Below are positions 1-8,209 of a stretch of 64,000 bases of DNA, one piece after another. Source of the stretch: CAWDVK01 sp963805715. Lineage in GTDB: Bacteria; Actinomycetota; Actinomycetes; Streptosporangiales; Streptosporangiaceae. The translations under genes and the position numbers were made by a program. The notes below the pieces were generated by a model. The model saw only the letters and a list, made by a program, of their open reading frames with translations. It was not told the origin of the DNA and searched no databases. How positions within the stretch are numbered: position 1 is the first letter of the stretch; each line of letters opens with the position of its first letter. The stretch spans positions 151,543-215,542 of the forward strand of contig CAWDVK010000005.1 of NCBI GenBank assembly GCA_963805715.1, in the 5' to 3' direction.

Positions 1-675
1 GTCCGCGCGGGCCAGTAGCTCGGCAGGATCCGCGTAGACCCGGTAGGCGCCTGCCCGCTCGAGTTCCTCGCGACCATACCCGCCGGACAGCAGGCCGATG
101 CCCAGCGCGCCTGCCCGGCGGGCCGCCAGCAGGTCCCAGACGCTGTCCCCGACAACCATGGATTGCCTGATCTCGACGCCGAGCAGCGCGGCCGCGGCCA
201 GGAAGAGGTCAGGGTCCGGCTTCGCGTGCCGGACCATGTCGCGGGTCACCATCGGCGCGTCGTCGGGCAGCCCCAGCATCGGCAGGGCCTGCCGGGCCAT
301 CACCTGCCGGCCGCTCGTGGCGATGGCCCAGGGCACATCATGCTCGGTCAGGGCGGCCAGCAGCCCGGCCGCGCCGGGCAGCGGCCGCACGGAATCGATC
401 TGGGCCAGGTACTCGGCGGCGTGGTCCTGCTGGAGGGACTCGATGTCCTGCTCGGACAGGGTCCGGCCGGTCTCGCGCAGCAGCGCGGACACGAACAGGC
501 CCCCGCTCATCCCGATCCGGCGGTGGATCCGCCAGACGGACAGGTCGATGCTGAGCTTGGAGAGGGCATTGCGCCACGCGACCACGTTCTGGTAAACGCT
601 GTCGATCAGCGTCCCGTCCAGGTCGAAAAGGAAAGCCGGCACCGGCGGCTCGCTGTACTCCACCCGGCCCGTCAT
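1..675 (-). CDS. HAD-family phosphatase (beta-phosphoglucomutase-like), 3' end cut off by window edge
   Basis: The reading frame begins at an ATG at 675 and stays open to the left edge, so the C-terminus is missing. Near residue 16 it has the HAD motif I FLFDLDGTLIDS, with the nucleophile and acid/base aspartates. Further on come an IATSG motif II threonine/serine region and a KPDPDLFL motif III lysine, followed by a VVGDSVWDLLAARRAG motif IV. These are the four motifs of a Cof/PGMB-type hydrolase with an alpha-helical C1 cap. Such enzymes dephosphorylate small sugar phosphates or phosphoglycolate in the cytoplasm; the substrate cannot be read from sequence. The neighbouring methyltransferase gene is on the same strand but 10 bp away and functionally unrelated. 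Confidence 0.85.
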   Translation of the reverse strand, partial: MTGRVEYSEPPVPAFLFDLDGTLIDSVYQNVVAWRNALSKLSIDLSVWRIHRRIGMSGGLFVSALLRETGRTLSEQDIESLQQDHAAEYLAQIDSVRPLPGAAGLLAALTEHDVPWAIATSGRQVMARQALPMLGLPDDAPMVTRDMVRHAKPDPDLFLAAAALLGVEIRQSMVVGDSVWDLLAARRAGALGIGLLSGGYGREELERAGAYRVYADPAELLARAD

Positions 676-685
676 GGATCCCACA

Positions 686-1339
686 CTAAGGCCCCGGCCG
701 CAGCGAGCCGGGATGACCCGGCCAGGGACTGAGCGCCACGCCGAGGGACTGCGCGCCGGCGAACTTCGGAATGCCCTGCTCGTAGAAGACGTCGAGTTCC
801 GTGATGCGGAAGCCCGCGGCAGTCAGCAGGCCGGCGATCGGCCGGGTGAAATGACATCCGCCTGCTACCCGCCGCTGGATCGGGTCGAGGCGCCGCTGCC
901 ACCGGCGGACTGGCTCGTCCGGCGCCAGCCCGTGCTCCAGGAAATGCAGCGTCCCGCCCGGCCGCAGGACGCGCCGCAGCTCGCGCAGCGCGGCGGCGGC
1001 GTCCGGGATGGTGCACAGCGTCCAGGTCGACAGCGCCGCGTCACAGCTGGTGTCGGCCAGCGGGAGTGCCTGGCCGTCCAGGCCGGACCGGCGCACCGGG
1101 ACGGGGGCGGCCAGCAGCCGCCCGGCGGCCAGCCGCCAGCTGGCGTCGGCGGGCTCCACGGCGGCGACCGCGGTGACGGCGGCCGGATAGAACGGGACAT
1201 TCAGCCCTGAGCCGAAGCCGATCTCCACCACCTCCCCGGCCAGGCCGTCGCAGACCCGGCGCCGGAGCGGCTCCAGCGTCCCGGAGCCGCACGCGATGTC
1301 GATAATCCGCGGCAGGATCCGGTCGCTGTACAGGCCCAT
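686..1339 (-). CDS. Class I SAM-dependent methyltransferase
   Basis: About 217 residues. A glycine-rich SAM motif I (VVEIGFGSGLNVPFY) lies near residue 35, with an acidic residue ending beta-2 (AVEPAD). The post-motif region LRELRRVLRPGGTLHFLEHG is typical of Methyltransf_11 proteins. I chose the ATG at 1339 because a GGGAGG ribosome site lies six bases upstream; an in-frame start ten codons earlier has none. The His-rich middle (GGCHFTRPIAGLL) resembles arsenite- or phospholipid-methyltransferase-like members, but the substrate is unknown. Confidence 0.85.
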   Translation of the reverse strand: MGLYSDRILPRIIDIACGSGTLEPLRRRVCDGLAGEVVEIGFGSGLNVPFYPAAVTAVAAVEPADASWRLAAGRLLAAPVPVRRSGLDGQALPLADTSCDAALSTWTLCTIPDAAAALRELRRVLRPGGTLHFLEHGLAPDEPVRRWQRRLDPIQRRVAGGCHFTRPIAGLLTAAGFRITELDVFYEQGIPKFAGAQSLGVALSPWPGHPGSLRPGP

Positions 1340-1363
1340 GACGTCCTCCCTGTCCCTGAGCCC

Positions 1364-1438
1364 GAGCACTCAGCCTGAGCACTCAGCCTGAGCACTCCCC
1401 TGAGCCTCCGAGCACTCCGCCCGAGCGCTCCGCCCGAG
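1364..1438. repeat. Short tandem repeat upstream of the methyltransferase gene
   Basis: Two perfect 13-bp copies of GAGCACTCAGCCT (1364-1376, 1377-1389) are followed by degenerate GAGCACTCC and GAGCGCTCC copies. The array lies just upstream of the methyltransferase start at 1339, in the gap before the ProB-like gene on the other strand. It could hold binding sites or be simple slippage. Confidence 0.7.
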
Positions 1439-1586
1439 ATCGCGGCAGCGCGGCAAACCCGAATTCCGGCTGCAGCAGCCGGAGTCCCAGTCGGCTCGCG
1501 TGATAAGATTTCCAGCACTTATCATCGCAGCGTGCCAATACCGGATTCTATCGCCGGCCAGCGCCGCCTCTTGCTGATGGGAATTC

Positions 1587-3152
1587 ATGACCAGGCTGGT
1601 AATAAAGCTGGGGTCCAGTTCCATTGCCAGCGGCAATGGGCTAGCCCTGGACGTTATTGCTGGCCTGGTTAATCAGATAGCGGCGGTGCAGCGAGACGGG
1701 CATGAAGTCCTGCTCGTCACCTCGGGTGCGGCGAGGCTGGGCAGGCGGCTGCTGGCCTTCGAGGGGCCGACCGCGGGAGCCGCTCCCGCGCTGCGCGCGC
1801 TGATCGAGTCGGTCAGGTCCTCGATGGATGCGGCCCTGACGTCTGGCGCAAGCGCGCCGCCCGCGGGACGGGCCGCCGGGGAGGCGGCCGCGCCCGGCGA
1901 GTACGACCGGCTGGTCAGCTCCCTGAACAGCGCGCTCGGCCGGTACGACGGGCCTGACCTGCTGCCCCCGGCGGTGGGAACGGCGCTGCCGGCCTCGGTC
2001 GGGCAGCCGGCCCTGATGGCCCTGTACCGGCAGCTGGCCGCGGCCGTCGGTGTCGAGGTCTGCCAGATACTGGTCTCCAAGAGCGATCTGGATTCCGCCC
2101 GTGCCATGGGTGATCTGGGCCGCCTGCTGCGGACAGCCGTCGGCCGCGGCCTCCTGCCGATTATCAACGGCAATGACGCCGCTGACCCTATGTCGGCGCT
2201 TGATAATGACCAGATAGCCGTGGCGGTCGCCGTCGCGGCGGAAGCAACCCGATTGCTCTTCCTGACCGATGTCAATGCCGCGTACCGCGACTCCTCGCTC
2301 CGGGAACGAATTTCCCGGCTCACTCCCGATGAGGCCAGGTCGGTTCGCGTGGCCGCGCTCGGCGCGGGCCGCGGCGGAATGGGATCGAAGCTGAAGGCGG
2401 CTGCCCGGGCGGCGTACTCGGGAGTTGAATGCGTGATCGGCTCGGCCCGCGAGCCGAGCGTGGTGGCCCGCAGCCTCAATCCGCGAGCCCGGATGGGAAC
2501 GGTGGTGCGTGCGGCCGGCGCCAGCCTGGAGCCGTCCGAGCGATGGGTCGGCGGCATGGCCTACTCGGTGGGTGCCCTCTACATCAACCGGGACGCCGAG
2601 CTCAGCCTCCGCGCGGGCAGCACGCTCTTCCTGTCCGGGGTCAAGCGCGTGGACGGTGACTTCGAGCCCGGGTCCGTTGTCGAGATCGTCGATGTCCGGC
2701 ATCCGGAACGGCTGATCGGCCGGGGCAGCGTCGCGCTGCCGTCGAGCATCCTGCGGCTGCTGCGCGCGCTGTCCCCGGCCGAGGTGACCAATGCCCTGTC
2801 GATCCTCTTCCGGCTGCGGCATTCGCTGGCCGCGCAGGGCGACGGCAGCGCGGACGCCATGACGCGGTCGCAGATCACCGATCCCGACGTTTTCCAGGAC
2901 TGCCGTGAGCTGCTGAAGAACAACTCCAGGGCGGCCCGGCTGGCGATGGCACAGCTGGCCAGGTTCTCGCCGGACAGGCTCTTCGCCCTGACGGACTCGC
3001 TGATGGCAGCCCAGCCTCAGCTGTGCGCGGCCATCCTGCTGGACGGGGGCTTCAGGTCCGGCCAGTTCCCGGTCGAGCCTGCCGCCATCCGCGCCGGGCG
3101 GAATGTGCACGCCGTGCACCGGGACTCCGTGGTCGTGTTCCGCGGCGACTAG
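1587..3152 (+). CDS. proB-like: Glutamate 5-kinase-like protein with PUA domain and two unusual insertions
   Basis: 521 residues against about 370 for ordinary ProB. The N-terminal amino-acid kinase fold is clear: LVIKLGSSSIAS with the ATP-binding lysine, LLVTSGAARLG, LLPIINGNDAADP (usually INENDAV) and GGMGSKLKAAARAA with the conserved lysine. A roughly 60-residue Ala/Gly/Pro-rich insertion separates the second motif from the SVGQPALM segment. The PUA domain starts near residue 315 and its final strand appears only at the end (AVHRDSVVVF), so about 110 extra residues sit inside or just before it. ProB makes gamma-glutamyl phosphate for proline synthesis. The Glu-to-Gly change in the substrate loop leaves the substrate uncertain. 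A matching ProA-like gene lies 1.4 kb away on the other strand. Confidence 0.8.
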   Translation: MTRLVIKLGSSSIASGNGLALDVIAGLVNQIAAVQRDGHEVLLVTSGAARLGRRLLAFEGPTAGAAPALRALIESVRSSMDAALTSGASAPPAGRAAGEAAAPGEYDRLVSSLNSALGRYDGPDLLPPAVGTALPASVGQPALMALYRQLAAAVGVEVCQILVSKSDLDSARAMGDLGRLLRTAVGRGLLPIINGNDAADPMSALDNDQIAVAVAVAAEATRLLFLTDVNAAYRDSSLRERISRLTPDEARSVRVAALGAGRGGMGSKLKAAARAAYSGVECVIGSAREPSVVARSLNPRARMGTVVRAAGASLEPSERWVGGMAYSVGALYINRDAELSLRAGSTLFLSGVKRVDGDFEPGSVVEIVDVRHPERLIGRGSVALPSSILRLLRALSPAEVTNALSILFRLRHSLAAQGDGSADAMTRSQITDPDVFQDCRELLKNNSRAARLAMAQLARFSPDRLFALTDSLMAAQPQLCAAILLDGGFRSGQFPVEPAAIRAGRNVHAVHRDSVVVFRGD

Positions 3153-3251
3153 CCATCCCTGCCGCAGTGCGCAGGCTGTCCGGCCCGCCGCCGGATGGTC
3201 CTAGTACACTTTCCGATGTACTCTTATTGGAGACAGTCGGGGAGGCGGCAC

Positions 3252-3569
3252 ATGACCAGAAACTCGATCCGCGGGTCGTCGGACCGCAGCGTCCTGATCC
3301 TGACCAGCCTGGCCGACTCGCCCAAGCACGGCTACGCGCTCATCAAGGACATCGAGGAGTTTGCCGGGGTCAGCCTCGGCGCCGGGACGCTCTACGGCGC
3401 CCTGGCCAGGCTGGAGAAGGCCGGCCTGGTCACGGCGCTGCCCGAGCAGGACCGCCGGCGGCCCTACCAGATCACCCCGGCGGGCCGGGAGCAGCTGCGC
3501 GAGCGGCTGTCCGAGGCAGCCCGGATCGCGGCGGTCGGGCTGCGGCGCATCGCGGCGGAGCCGTCATGA
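3252..3569 (+). CDS. PadR-family transcriptional regulator
   Basis: 105 residues, nearly all a winged-helix PadR domain. SVLILTSLADSPKHGYALIKDIEE, seen in parts, is the recognition-helix region. LGAGTLYGALARLEKAGLV and RRPYQITPAGREQL form the wing. PadR proteins repress adjacent transporter or membrane-protein genes in response to ligands. The ATG at 3252 follows GGGGAGG at 3239-3245; an earlier in-frame start at 3195 has no such site. The stop overlaps the next gene's start (ATGA), so the two are co-transcribed and probably form a regulator-target pair. Confidence 0.88.
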   Translation: MTRNSIRGSSDRSVLILTSLADSPKHGYALIKDIEEFAGVSLGAGTLYGALARLEKAGLVTALPEQDRRRPYQITPAGREQLRERLSEAARIAAVGLRRIAAEPS

Positions 3570-4276
3570 GCCGCCGGATGCGCTGGCTGCTGGCGCTGTA
3601 TCCGCGCGCCTGGCGCGACCGGTACGGCCGGGAGGTGGCCAGCCTGACCGAGGAGCTCATCCGCTCCGGCGACCGCACGCGGCTGCGGGCCGGGCTCGGA
3701 CTGGCCGGGGCCGCGGCTGCTGAGCGCATCCGCACCCTGTCCCGGCCGGCCACGGCGATCGCGGTCCGGGCGAGGGCCGCGCAGGCCAGCCCGCTCGGCC
3801 TGGTCGTCCGCAATCTCGCGTTCACTGTGGTGGTGCCGGGGCTCGGGGGAGCCTGGGAGCCCTGGTGGATACTGACGCACCACGGGCGCGCGCCCGCTCC
3901 GGCCGCATGGGAGGCGGTCGGCGTCATCGCGGCCGGGACGGCTCTCTACGTGTGGTGCGTCTGGAACTTCGCGGCGGTCGGACGCGGCACTCCCGGCCCG
4001 TGGGACGCGCCGGCGCGGGTGGTCGCGGCCGGGCCTTACCGCTGGGTTCGCAATCCGATCTACCTGGCCGCGCTGCTGATCGTCCTGGGCGAGGCGTGGC
4101 TGTTCATGTCGCCGCGGCTGCTGGCCTACGCCGGCGCCATGGCGGTCTTCTTCCACCTGTTCGTCACCGGCTACGAGGAACGGACGCTGCGCCGCCGGTT
4201 CGGCAGCGCCTACCTGGAATACCGGTGCGCGGTGCCGCGCTGGATCCCCCGCCGTCCGGCTGCGGCCGGGACCTGA
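3566..4276 (+). CDS. Membrane protein with isoprenylcysteine/phospholipid methyltransferase-like C-terminus
   Basis: 236 residues. Residues 1-40 hold the LLALYPRAWRDRYGREV motif often found in actinobacterial membrane proteins next to PadR genes. After three hydrophobic stretches the C-terminal half reads GPYRWVRNPIYLAALLIVLGEA, then GYEERTLRRRFGSAYLEY. This is the SAM-binding signature of the ICMT/PEMT (NnrU-like) membrane methyltransferases. The start overlaps the padR stop by four bases, so PadR probably controls it. The join of the LYPRAWR segment to a methyltransferase domain is less common than its join to permeases. The substrate is unknown. Confidence 0.75.
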   Translation: MSRRMRWLLALYPRAWRDRYGREVASLTEELIRSGDRTRLRAGLGLAGAAAAERIRTLSRPATAIAVRARAAQASPLGLVVRNLAFTVVVPGLGGAWEPWWILTHHGRAPAPAAWEAVGVIAAGTALYVWCVWNFAAVGRGTPGPWDAPARVVAAGPYRWVRNPIYLAALLIVLGEAWLFMSPRLLAYAGAMAVFFHLFVTGYEERTLRRRFGSAYLEYRCAVPRWIPRRPAAAGT

Positions 4277-4387
4277 CGCCCCGTCCGGCGCAGCTGGCCG
4301 CAGGCCGGATCAGCCGGCCGGGCGGTCCCACCAGAGGGGTGGGCAGATGAGCCTGGACGCTGAAGCCCCGCCCGCGCGGGCACCGCC

Positions 4388-4504
4388 GTGACGGTCAGGC
4401 TGGGCCGGGTCCGGCGAGGCAGCCTGACCGTGCTCGCGCTGATCGTGGCGGAGTACCTGTGCTACACGGCCTGCCTCTACCTGCTGCCCCGCCAGCGCGG
4501 CTGA
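4388..4504 (+). CDS. Small single-pass membrane protein (38 aa), possible
   Basis: A GTG-started frame of 38 codons encodes a basic N-terminus (RLGRVRRG) followed by one hydrophobic helix (LTVLALIVAEYLCYTACLYL) and a basic tail. A 14-codon ATG frame (4347-4391) ends in GTGA overlap with this start, which would allow coupled translation. It lies 110 bp downstream of the PadR/methyltransferase pair on the same strand. I recognise no family; the prediction rests on topology and coupling only. Confidence 0.4.
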   Translation: MTVRLGRVRRGSLTVLALIVAEYLCYTACLYLLPRQRG

Positions 4505-4507
4505 GCT

Positions 4508-4529
4508 GCCCGCGAGCTAGCTCGCGGGC
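4508..4529. terminator. Palindromic hairpin between convergent genes
   Basis: A perfect 22-bp palindrome built on GCCCGCGAGCT/AGCTCGCGGGC lies just after the small rightward gene and overlaps the stop of the leftward proA-like gene. A stem this strong between converging genes would work as a bidirectional terminator. It lacks a T-run, as is usual in high-GC actinobacteria. Confidence 0.6.
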
Positions 4530-5842
4530 GCCTGGCCGGCCGCCGCGGGCAGGACGACATACTGGCGGAGATAGAGGTCCCGGAAAGTGACGGGGCCGCG
4601 AGGCCCGGGCACCGCGTCTATGTTGATGCCTGTCTCAGGCACCGACAGCAGCCGGAATCCGTCCAGCAGCCGGGGAGTGGCGTTCCAGAACGCACCCGTT
4701 CCGGCATAGGCGTGCAGGAACCGGCGCGCCGCCTCGGCGTCCTGCGCGATGATCGACGCCGCCAGGCCCGAGGTCTGCTGATTGGCGATGCTGGCCGCGT
4801 CGCCGGCGTCGGCGGCCGGCGCCACCGTGATGGTGGCCTCCCGGCCGGCGTCAAGGGCCCACTCGTGGCCGAGCTCGTGCGCGTGCGGCGGCAGGGACAG
4901 GGTCACGCCGAGCCGTGCCGCGACCTCGGCGACCCGCGGCAGCGCCGTCTCCCACGCCGGCCGCTGCACCAGCAGCAGATTCAGCCGGTTGCAGACCCCG
5001 AGCCGGTCGAGGCTGGCTTCGATCAGCCTCGCGATGAGCGCCTCATCGGCGGACTCGTCGATGTAGATCACGGCCCCGCCATCGGCATGAGCCAGCGTCC
5101 GGACGCCGTGCACGGCGCCTTCGCGCGCGAGCGCCCTGGTGGTCGGGCCGCTGCCGCGCAGGATGACGAGCGGAATCAGGGCCGGCTGCCGGACCAGCGC
5201 GTATGCCGCCGGGCGGCCGGGAACCCGGACAAGCTGGATGGCCGCCGGGCTGAGGCCCGCGTCGCGCAGGGCGGACGCCACCACCAGGTCGGTGAGCGCG
5301 GCCGCGGACCGGAGGGCGGCTGACCCGGTGCGCAGCACGCCGGCGTTACGGGACTTGATCAGCTGAGATGCAACGTCGACGACAACGTTCGGCCGGGCCT
5401 CGAAGTTGGCCCCGATCACGCCGACCGGCCTGCGCCATTCCCGCAATTCCAGCTGGCCGGGCAAGTCGCGAACGAAGCGCCAGGCCGGCTCGGCCGCGAC
5501 CTCCGCGAGGGCCAGGAGCTGACCGGACGTGGCGCGGGCGCGCTCGTCATCGAAGATCAGCCTGTCGATGAAGGCCTGCGGAAGGCCCTCAGACCGGGCT
5601 GCCCGCACATCCTCCGCATTGGCGGCGACCACCTCGGCCCGGTGCTGCCCGAGCCGGGCGGACATGGCCCGCAGCGCATCGTCCAGGCTGTCATCGGACG
5701 CGTCCCGGAGGGATGGCGCTCCGCTGTGCGCGGCCTGCGCGGCCGCCGCGACGGCGGCGTCAGCATCCGGATCATCCGGCGGCCGGAGCGCATCGCCGCG
5801 GCCCTGGTCGCGCTGGGCCGCTGCCGAGCCTGCACCGGTCAT
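4517..5842 (-). CDS. proA-like: Gamma-glutamyl phosphate reductase-like protein
   Basis: 441 residues, slightly longer than usual ProA because of an Asp/Ala-rich N-terminal lead. It shows the aldehyde-dehydrogenase fold: VGVIGANFEARPNVVVDV, an NAGVLRTGSAA cofactor loop (usually NAVILRGG), HADGGAVIYID, and the catalytic cysteine in GVCNRLNLLLVQ. ProA reduces gamma-glutamyl phosphate to the semialdehyde with NADPH. The substituted cofactor and C-terminal loops (FRLLSVPETGIN) fit a diverged paralogue, like its ProB-like partner. The start follows GGAAAGG. The two genes may form a private kinase-reductase pair outside housekeeping proline synthesis, which is inference. Confidence 0.85.
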   Translation of the reverse strand: MTGAGSAAAQRDQGRGDALRPPDDPDADAAVAAAAQAAHSGAPSLRDASDDSLDDALRAMSARLGQHRAEVVAANAEDVRAARSEGLPQAFIDRLIFDDERARATSGQLLALAEVAAEPAWRFVRDLPGQLELREWRRPVGVIGANFEARPNVVVDVASQLIKSRNAGVLRTGSAALRSAAALTDLVVASALRDAGLSPAAIQLVRVPGRPAAYALVRQPALIPLVILRGSGPTTRALAREGAVHGVRTLAHADGGAVIYIDESADEALIARLIEASLDRLGVCNRLNLLLVQRPAWETALPRVAEVAARLGVTLSLPPHAHELGHEWALDAGREATITVAPAADAGDAASIANQQTSGLAASIIAQDAEAARRFLHAYAGTGAFWNATPRLLDGFRLLSVPETGINIDAVPGPRGPVTFRDLYLRQYVVLPAAAGQAPAS

Positions 5843-5875
5843 GATCCCAACCTTTCCGGGACTCGGCTCCTGCGG

Positions 5876-6769
5876 TCAGGTCGCCGGCCGTCGGCGGAGG
5901 ATGCCGTCGGCACAGGATAACGGCGGCACCGGATAACGGCGGCACCGGATAACGGCGGCACCGGATAACGGCCGGCCAGATTTCTGCCGGGCACTGCCGC
6001 GAGGGCCGGGCGGCCGGTCGTGATAGCCGGCGATCAGGTCCTCGATGCGGGTCTTCGCCCGGATCACCGGCTGGCGGATGCGGGTCTCGCGCCGGACGGC
6101 CCTGGCGAGCTTGCGGGGCTTGCCCTGGTAGCGCCAGCGGGCCCAGGGCGAGTGCGGCCGCGCGAGCCGCAGCGCGGCCACGACGAACAGGAACGGCAGG
6201 AAGAGCCCGAGCAGGCCGGTCCATATCTTGCCCTTCAGCAGGGTGATGGCCGCGAAGCCGAAGAGCAGGACGAGCGACAGCACGAGCGACACCAGCGCCC
6301 CGGTGCCGCCGGGCAGGCGCCGGTAGTCCGCCACGTCCGAGACGCCAGCCGGGCTGGCGCCGAGCAGCAGCAGGGCGGTGATCCCGGCCGCGATGAGGAC
6401 GGCATCGATCGACACCCGGCCCGCGCTGCTCCAGTACACGTCTCGCAGGTGCAGGATCAGCGCGAACTCGTCGAGCACCAGGGCCGTCCCGATGCCGAAG
6501 AGCGCGGCGGCGCCGGCCCGCCAGTCAGCCGAGTGCGCGGGGGGAGCGATGGCTGCCACGCCGGCGATGACCATGAAGATGACGCCGAACACCATGTGAT
6601 GCACGTGCGTATCGCCCCGGCTGATATTGCCCGGCCACCACCGGACCTGGGCCCGGATCAGCCGCACCGAGAGGCGGATAAAGCAGAAGCTGACCAGGAA
6701 GGCGCAGAAGAAGCAGAAAAGCGGCAGCCGCCCGGTGTGCACGATCTGCGCAGCGAACCACCCGGACAT
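5876..6769 (-). CDS. Integral membrane protein with repeat-generated C-terminus
   Basis: 297 residues with about six or seven hydrophobic segments. They include LPLFCFFCAFLVSFCFI near the N-terminus and later GLFLPFLFVVAALRL. A His-rich DTHVHHMVFGVIF motif near residue 55 is suggestive of metal binding. A basic cytoplasmic stretch (RRETRIRQPVIRAKTRIEDL) follows the last helix. The final 35 residues (SGAAVIRCRRYPVPPLS and beyond) are produced by a 16-bp tandem repeat whose unit is not a multiple of three, so this tail is probably non-functional. I do not recognise the family. Confidence 0.7.
   Translation of the reverse strand: MSGWFAAQIVHTGRLPLFCFFCAFLVSFCFIRLSVRLIRAQVRWWPGNISRGDTHVHHMVFGVIFMVIAGVAAIAPPAHSADWRAGAAALFGIGTALVLDEFALILHLRDVYWSSAGRVSIDAVLIAAGITALLLLGASPAGVSDVADYRRLPGGTGALVSLVLSLVLLFGFAAITLLKGKIWTGLLGLFLPFLFVVAALRLARPHSPWARWRYQGKPRKLARAVRRETRIRQPVIRAKTRIEDLIAGYHDRPPGPRGSARQKSGRPLSGAAVIRCRRYPVPPLSCADGILRRRPAT
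5915..5973. repeat. 16-bp tandem repeat, 3.7 copies
   Basis: The unit GGATAACGGCGGCACC is repeated exactly at 5915-5930, 5931-5946 and 5947-5962, with a partial fourth copy to 5973. It lies inside the 3' end of the membrane protein gene. Each copy shifts the frame, so copy-number change would alter or extend the protein tail. Confidence 0.95.
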
Positions 6770-7060
6770 CTGGTGCTACCTGCTCAGACGCGCGGCGGGG
6801 CTCATCTTCCTGACCTACTCCGCGGGCACCCCGGCCAAACGTTCGCGGCAGCAGCTATCCAGCCAGCAGGCCAACCCGCGCCCGGCCGATGCGCAGGCCG
6901 CGCGTGACCGCCTGGCCGCCCGCCGGGCGGGCCCTCCCGCGCGATAACCGGACGGTCCCTCGCGTGATCAGCGGCCGGGCATGGAGCGCTGCACGAGGGG
7001 TAGTACGCGCGACTGAGAGCGACCGCGCGGCGCCGGTTGCGGTAGCGGAAGGTGACGGTC
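6770..7060. other. Intergenic stretch without a supported gene
   Basis: A divergent gap between the membrane protein and the small basic protein gene. Short open frames exist on both strands, but none has a start with a ribosome site or a recognisable family. The promoters of both flanking genes should lie here; I cannot place them. Confidence 0.5.
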
Positions 7061-7195
7061 ATGCCTCGCGGGTCAAGCCCGAAGCGGGAACGGCAGTATG
7101 AGCACATCAAGGCGAGCGCGAAGCAGCGCGGCGAGAGCACCGGCCGCGCCGAGGAGATCGCGGCCCGCACGGGTCGCGGCCGTAAGCACCAGTGA
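7061..7195 (+). CDS. Small basic 'plasmid stabilization'-type protein (44 aa)
   Basis: The frame encodes MPRGSSPKRERQYEHIKASA, then KQRGESTGRAEEIAARTGRG and a short basic end. This matches the N-terminal part of a widespread actinobacterial family of about 60-90 residues labelled plasmid stabilization protein. The usual C-terminal Rho_N-like segment is missing, so this copy is short. An AGCGGAAGG-like ribosome site lies just upstream. The true function of the family is unknown; it is not a demonstrated toxin-antitoxin component. Confidence 0.75.
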   Translation: MPRGSSPKRERQYEHIKASAKQRGESTGRAEEIAARTGRGRKHQ

Positions 7196-7286
7196 CCGCC
7201 ATACCCGGATAGGACCGGCTGTCATTTTGCGTTTTGTTTTCGTGCCATTGCTATTGCCCATACAGATCTGCGGGCATCAGGCTGGC

Positions 7287-8099
7287 ATGGTAACGGTGTA
7301 CGGCGATGCCAGCGGCCTGGCCAGCCCGCATGACGACAATTCCGGTGACATGGGCTACTGGGCCAGCCACCAGTATGAGCACATGGCCGAGGTGATGGCG
7401 ATATCGCGGCTGCTGCGCGGTCGCCAGTTCGGTCATGCCGTCGACGTGGGCGGCGGATACGGGCGGCTGAGCATGGTGCTGCGCGATTACGCCGACCGGG
7501 TCACGCTGACCGACCCCAGCCTTCTCCAGGTCGAGCGGGCGCAGCAGTTCCTGCGGGGGCGCAGCGGCGTGGAGATACGCCTGATGGACGCCGCTCACCT
7601 GGACTTCGACGACGACAGCGTCGACCTTGCCGTGCTGGTCCGGGTCCTGCGCCACCTCCCCGATCCGGCCGGCGAACTCGCCGAGATCGCGCGGATCCTG
7701 CGGCCCGGCGGGTGCGCGATCATCGAGGCGGCCAATGTCCTGCACGCCGTCACCCGGCACCGTTACTCCCGCAGCAGCCACGCCATCACCGAGTCGCCGG
7801 CCACCGTCCGCTCCCGGCCGGGCAAGCACGCGGGCGGCACCGCGTTCGTCAGCCATCACCCGGAACGTCTCATGCTCCAGCTGGCCATGTGCGGCCTGCA
7901 GGTCGAGCGGATGCTGTCGGTGTCCAGCCTGCGGCGGCTCTGGCGGCATAAGCCCGGCCGCGTCCTGCGCGCGGCCGAGAATGCGCTGCAAGTCTCACTG
8001 GCCCCGATGTATCTCGGGCCGAGCCTGTTCTTCCTGGCCCGCAAGCAGGATCTGGCCGGCAGCCACGAAAGCCTGGCGCTGGAGGCCGGCTGCCGGTAG
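7287..8099 (+). CDS. Class I SAM-dependent methyltransferase
   Basis: 270 residues. The SAM motif AVDVGGGYGRLSMVL lies near residue 58, with TLTDPSLLQVERAQ as the acidic beta-2 region and LPDPAGELAEIARILRPGG as the Methyltransf_11 post-motif. The C-terminal half (HHPERLMLQLAMCGLQVERM, then a basic WRHKPGRVLRAAEN segment) fits a small-molecule or lipid O/N-methyltransferase. I took the ATG at 7287; the frame also opens further upstream, but that part overlaps the small basic gene. An AT-rich stretch at 7225-7260 may be its promoter. Confidence 0.8.
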   Translation: MVTVYGDASGLASPHDDNSGDMGYWASHQYEHMAEVMAISRLLRGRQFGHAVDVGGGYGRLSMVLRDYADRVTLTDPSLLQVERAQQFLRGRSGVEIRLMDAAHLDFDDDSVDLAVLVRVLRHLPDPAGELAEIARILRPGGCAIIEAANVLHAVTRHRYSRSSHAITESPATVRSRPGKHAGGTAFVSHHPERLMLQLAMCGLQVERMLSVSSLRRLWRHKPGRVLRAAENALQVSLAPMYLGPSLFFLARKQDLAGSHESLALEAGCR

Positions 8100-8122
8100 C
8101 GAAAACCGGCATTGCGCAATGT

Positions 8123-8140
8123 CTTTCCCGGCCGGGAAAG
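8123..8140. terminator. Perfect 18-bp palindrome between methyltransferase and murT
   Basis: CTTTCCCGGCCGGGAAAG is self-complementary and lies 24 bp after the methyltransferase stop and 70 bp before murT. It could be a short terminator or an operator for the cell-wall operon. Confidence 0.4.
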
Positions 8141-8209
8141 CCGCCGATCGCCCGGGCCACGGCACATCGGGTACCTGGACGCCACAGATATTCGGGGGAC
8201 ACGATCACC

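Noticed and set aside
1641..3119. A 492-codon leftward open frame
   Set aside because: Antisense to the ProB-like kinase; product is Arg/Gln/Gly-rich without motifs.
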